From Salinarimonas soli (GTDB lineage: Bacteria; Pseudomonadota; Alphaproteobacteria; Rhizobiales; Beijerinckiaceae), in NCBI RefSeq assembly GCF_008386575.1, contig NZ_VUOA01000013.1, forward strand, positions 1 through 53,688: a stretch of 53,688 nucleotides of DNA, given 5' to 3'. The notes beneath the pieces were generated by a model. It was not told the DNA's origin. It made no database searches and saw nothing but the letters and a program-made list of their open reading frames with translations. A program made the position numbers and the translations under genes. This document shows, piece by piece, positions 52,774-53,688 of this stretch (position 1 is its first letter; the number at the start of each line of letters is the position of its first letter).

Positions 52774-53616
52774 ATGGCGTTCAAGGACCTGCTGTTGTCG
52801 CTCACGAGCTATCCGGATCCCAGCGCCCCCGCCGCGATCGCCGCCGGCGTGGGCTATGCCGCCCTGCTGGAGGCGCGAATCACGGCCGTGACCTTCGAGA
52901 TCGAGATCCCCATGCCGATGGGCTTCTACGCCGACCGGCTCGTGGACCTCAGCGGCCTCATCGCGACGGAACGCCAGAAGAGCGCCACGCAGGCCCGCGA
53001 GCTCGTGGCCGCCTTCGAGGCGGAGGCCGCGGCGCGCGGGCTGGCGCACGAGGCCCGGGTGGCGCCGGCCAACACCGTGCAGACGCCCGCCCTCATCCGC
53101 GACCACGCCCGGCTCAGCGACCTCGCCATCCTGCCGCTGGGGCCCACCCCCGATTTCCGCAACATCGTGGCCGAGACCGTGATCTTCGAGGCGGGCCGGC
53201 CCGTGCTCGTGGTGCCCGAGGCGGCGGGGCGGGCGCCGGCCCTCGATCACGTCGTGCTCGCCTGGGATTTCGGCCGCCCCGCCGCGCGGGCGCTCGCCGA
53301 CGCCCTGCCCCTCCTGCGCCGGGCGGGCCGCGTGGAGGTGGTCGCGGTGGAGACCGGCGGCCCCGCCGCCTCGAGCCGCACGGGCGACGACCTCCTGCGC
53401 CACATCGCCCACCACGGCGTGGCCGGCACCTTCACGACGATCCCGATGGGAGATCGGACGGTGGCCGAGGCCTTGAGCGGGCATGCGCTCGCGGCCGGGG
53501 CCGATCTCCTGGTCATGGGCGCCTACGGCCATTCGCGCCTGCGCGACTTCATGCTCGGCGGCGCCACGAAAGCCATGCTCGCCGCCCCGCCGCTGCCGCT
53601 GTTTCTGTCCCATTGA
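52774..53616 (+). CDS. Universal stress protein (tandem UspA-type domains)
   Basis: A 280-residue UspA-family protein. The first domain opens FKDLLLSLTSYPDPSAPAAI and the second starts about residue 150, LDHVVLAWDFGRPAARALAD. The ATP-binding mark G-x2-G-x9-G-S/T is visible as VMGAYGHSRLRDFMLGGATK in the second domain only; the first domain lacks it and may be structural. Such proteins help cells endure nutrient, oxidative or other stress. ATG at 52774 has GGAGG ten bases before it. The gene is divergent from the response regulator with the shared palindromic site in between. The 3' end is complete. Confidence 0.93.
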   Translation: MAFKDLLLSLTSYPDPSAPAAIAAGVGYAALLEARITAVTFEIEIPMPMGFYADRLVDLSGLIATERQKSATQARELVAAFEAEAAARGLAHEARVAPANTVQTPALIRDHARLSDLAILPLGPTPDFRNIVAETVIFEAGRPVLVVPEAAGRAPALDHVVLAWDFGRPAARALADALPLLRRAGRVEVVAVETGGPAASSRTGDDLLRHIAHHGVAGTFTTIPMGDRTVAEALSGHALAAGADLLVMGAYGHSRLRDFMLGGATKAMLAAPPLPLFLSH

Positions 53617-53669
53617 GGGGATTGGAGGGGCGCCGCCACCCTTGGCCTACCGCATGGAGGCCGGGGTGC

Positions 53670-53688
53670 TCCCCTCTCCCATGGGGAG
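53670..53688. repeat. Start of a family-3 repeat, cut by the window edge
   Basis: CTCCCCTCTCCCATGGGGAG at the right edge is the opening of the same unit found at 31611, 34518 and 34568. From 53617 to 53669 nothing else is seen. Confidence 0.6.

Overview
This is a very GC-rich chromosomal stretch with the gene content of an aerobic alphaproteobacterium. The best guess is Methylobacteriaceae or a close relative in the Hyphomicrobiales. The evidence is the rpmH-rnpA-yidC-engB-argB neighbourhood, hopanoid-type squalene genes next to carotenoid desaturases, a proteobacterial spore-photoproduct-lyase-family protein, a Zur/IspG pair, and many short palindromic repeats. No phage, plasmid, CRISPR or toxin-antitoxin genes were seen. 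One tRNA gene is present.

Layout. 1-10.1 kb: housekeeping and central metabolism (zur-ispG, a 3-hydroxybutyrate dehydrogenase with a patatin-like hydrolase, a parvulin isomerase, secA, an acetyltransferase-like protein). 10.1-15.6 kb: a three-repeat composite, then an RND efflux operon (fusion protein, pump, TetR regulator) with a near-ideal operator palindrome at its head. 15.6-19.4 kb: a beta-propeller/GNAT/pirin operon and a Bcr/CflA-type exporter. 19.5-22.1 kb: glpR and glpD with matching candidate GlpR sites. 22.2-25.1 kb: an acyltransferase-3 gene with a small membrane protein, then a gene-poor stretch holding a repeat element, coding debris and tRNA-Arg(ACG). 25.2-29.0 kb: a TVP38 membrane protein, a MerA-like flavoprotein and a sensor kinase in one operon. 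29.2-34.5 kb: rpmH, rnpA, yidC, an acetyltransferase, engB, a DUF423 protein and argB. 34.9-37.3 kb: pobA and the photolyase-type radical SAM gene, divergent around a palindrome. 37.3-46.2 kb: an all-minus-strand isoprenoid region. 46.5-53.7 kb: an SPW membrane protein with an alpha/beta hydrolase, a giant symporter-type hybrid kinase, an orphan response regulator and a universal stress protein.

The isoprenoid region is the most interesting part. Seven genes run in one direction: two CrtI-superfamily desaturases flanking an exported DUF2141 protein, an acyltransferase, a GT2 glycosyltransferase, a single-chain HpnC-HpnD fusion, and HpnE. Together they could make squalene from farnesyl diphosphate, desaturate or oxidise it, and cap it with sugar and acyl groups. 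That would be a C30 (squalene-derived) carotenoid route. The hpnCD fusion is read directly from the sequence: both halves keep both aspartate-rich motifs. The product assignment is an inference from family and context.

The second theme is repeats. At least three families of short intergenic palindromic elements occur. One behaves like a small non-autonomous mobile element of about 180 bp: it has imperfect terminal inverted repeats (AGGCTGGC and GTCAGCCT), variable GC-rich stems inside, and a clear nested insertion at 51.7-51.9 kb flanked by a 5-bp CTGAG duplication.
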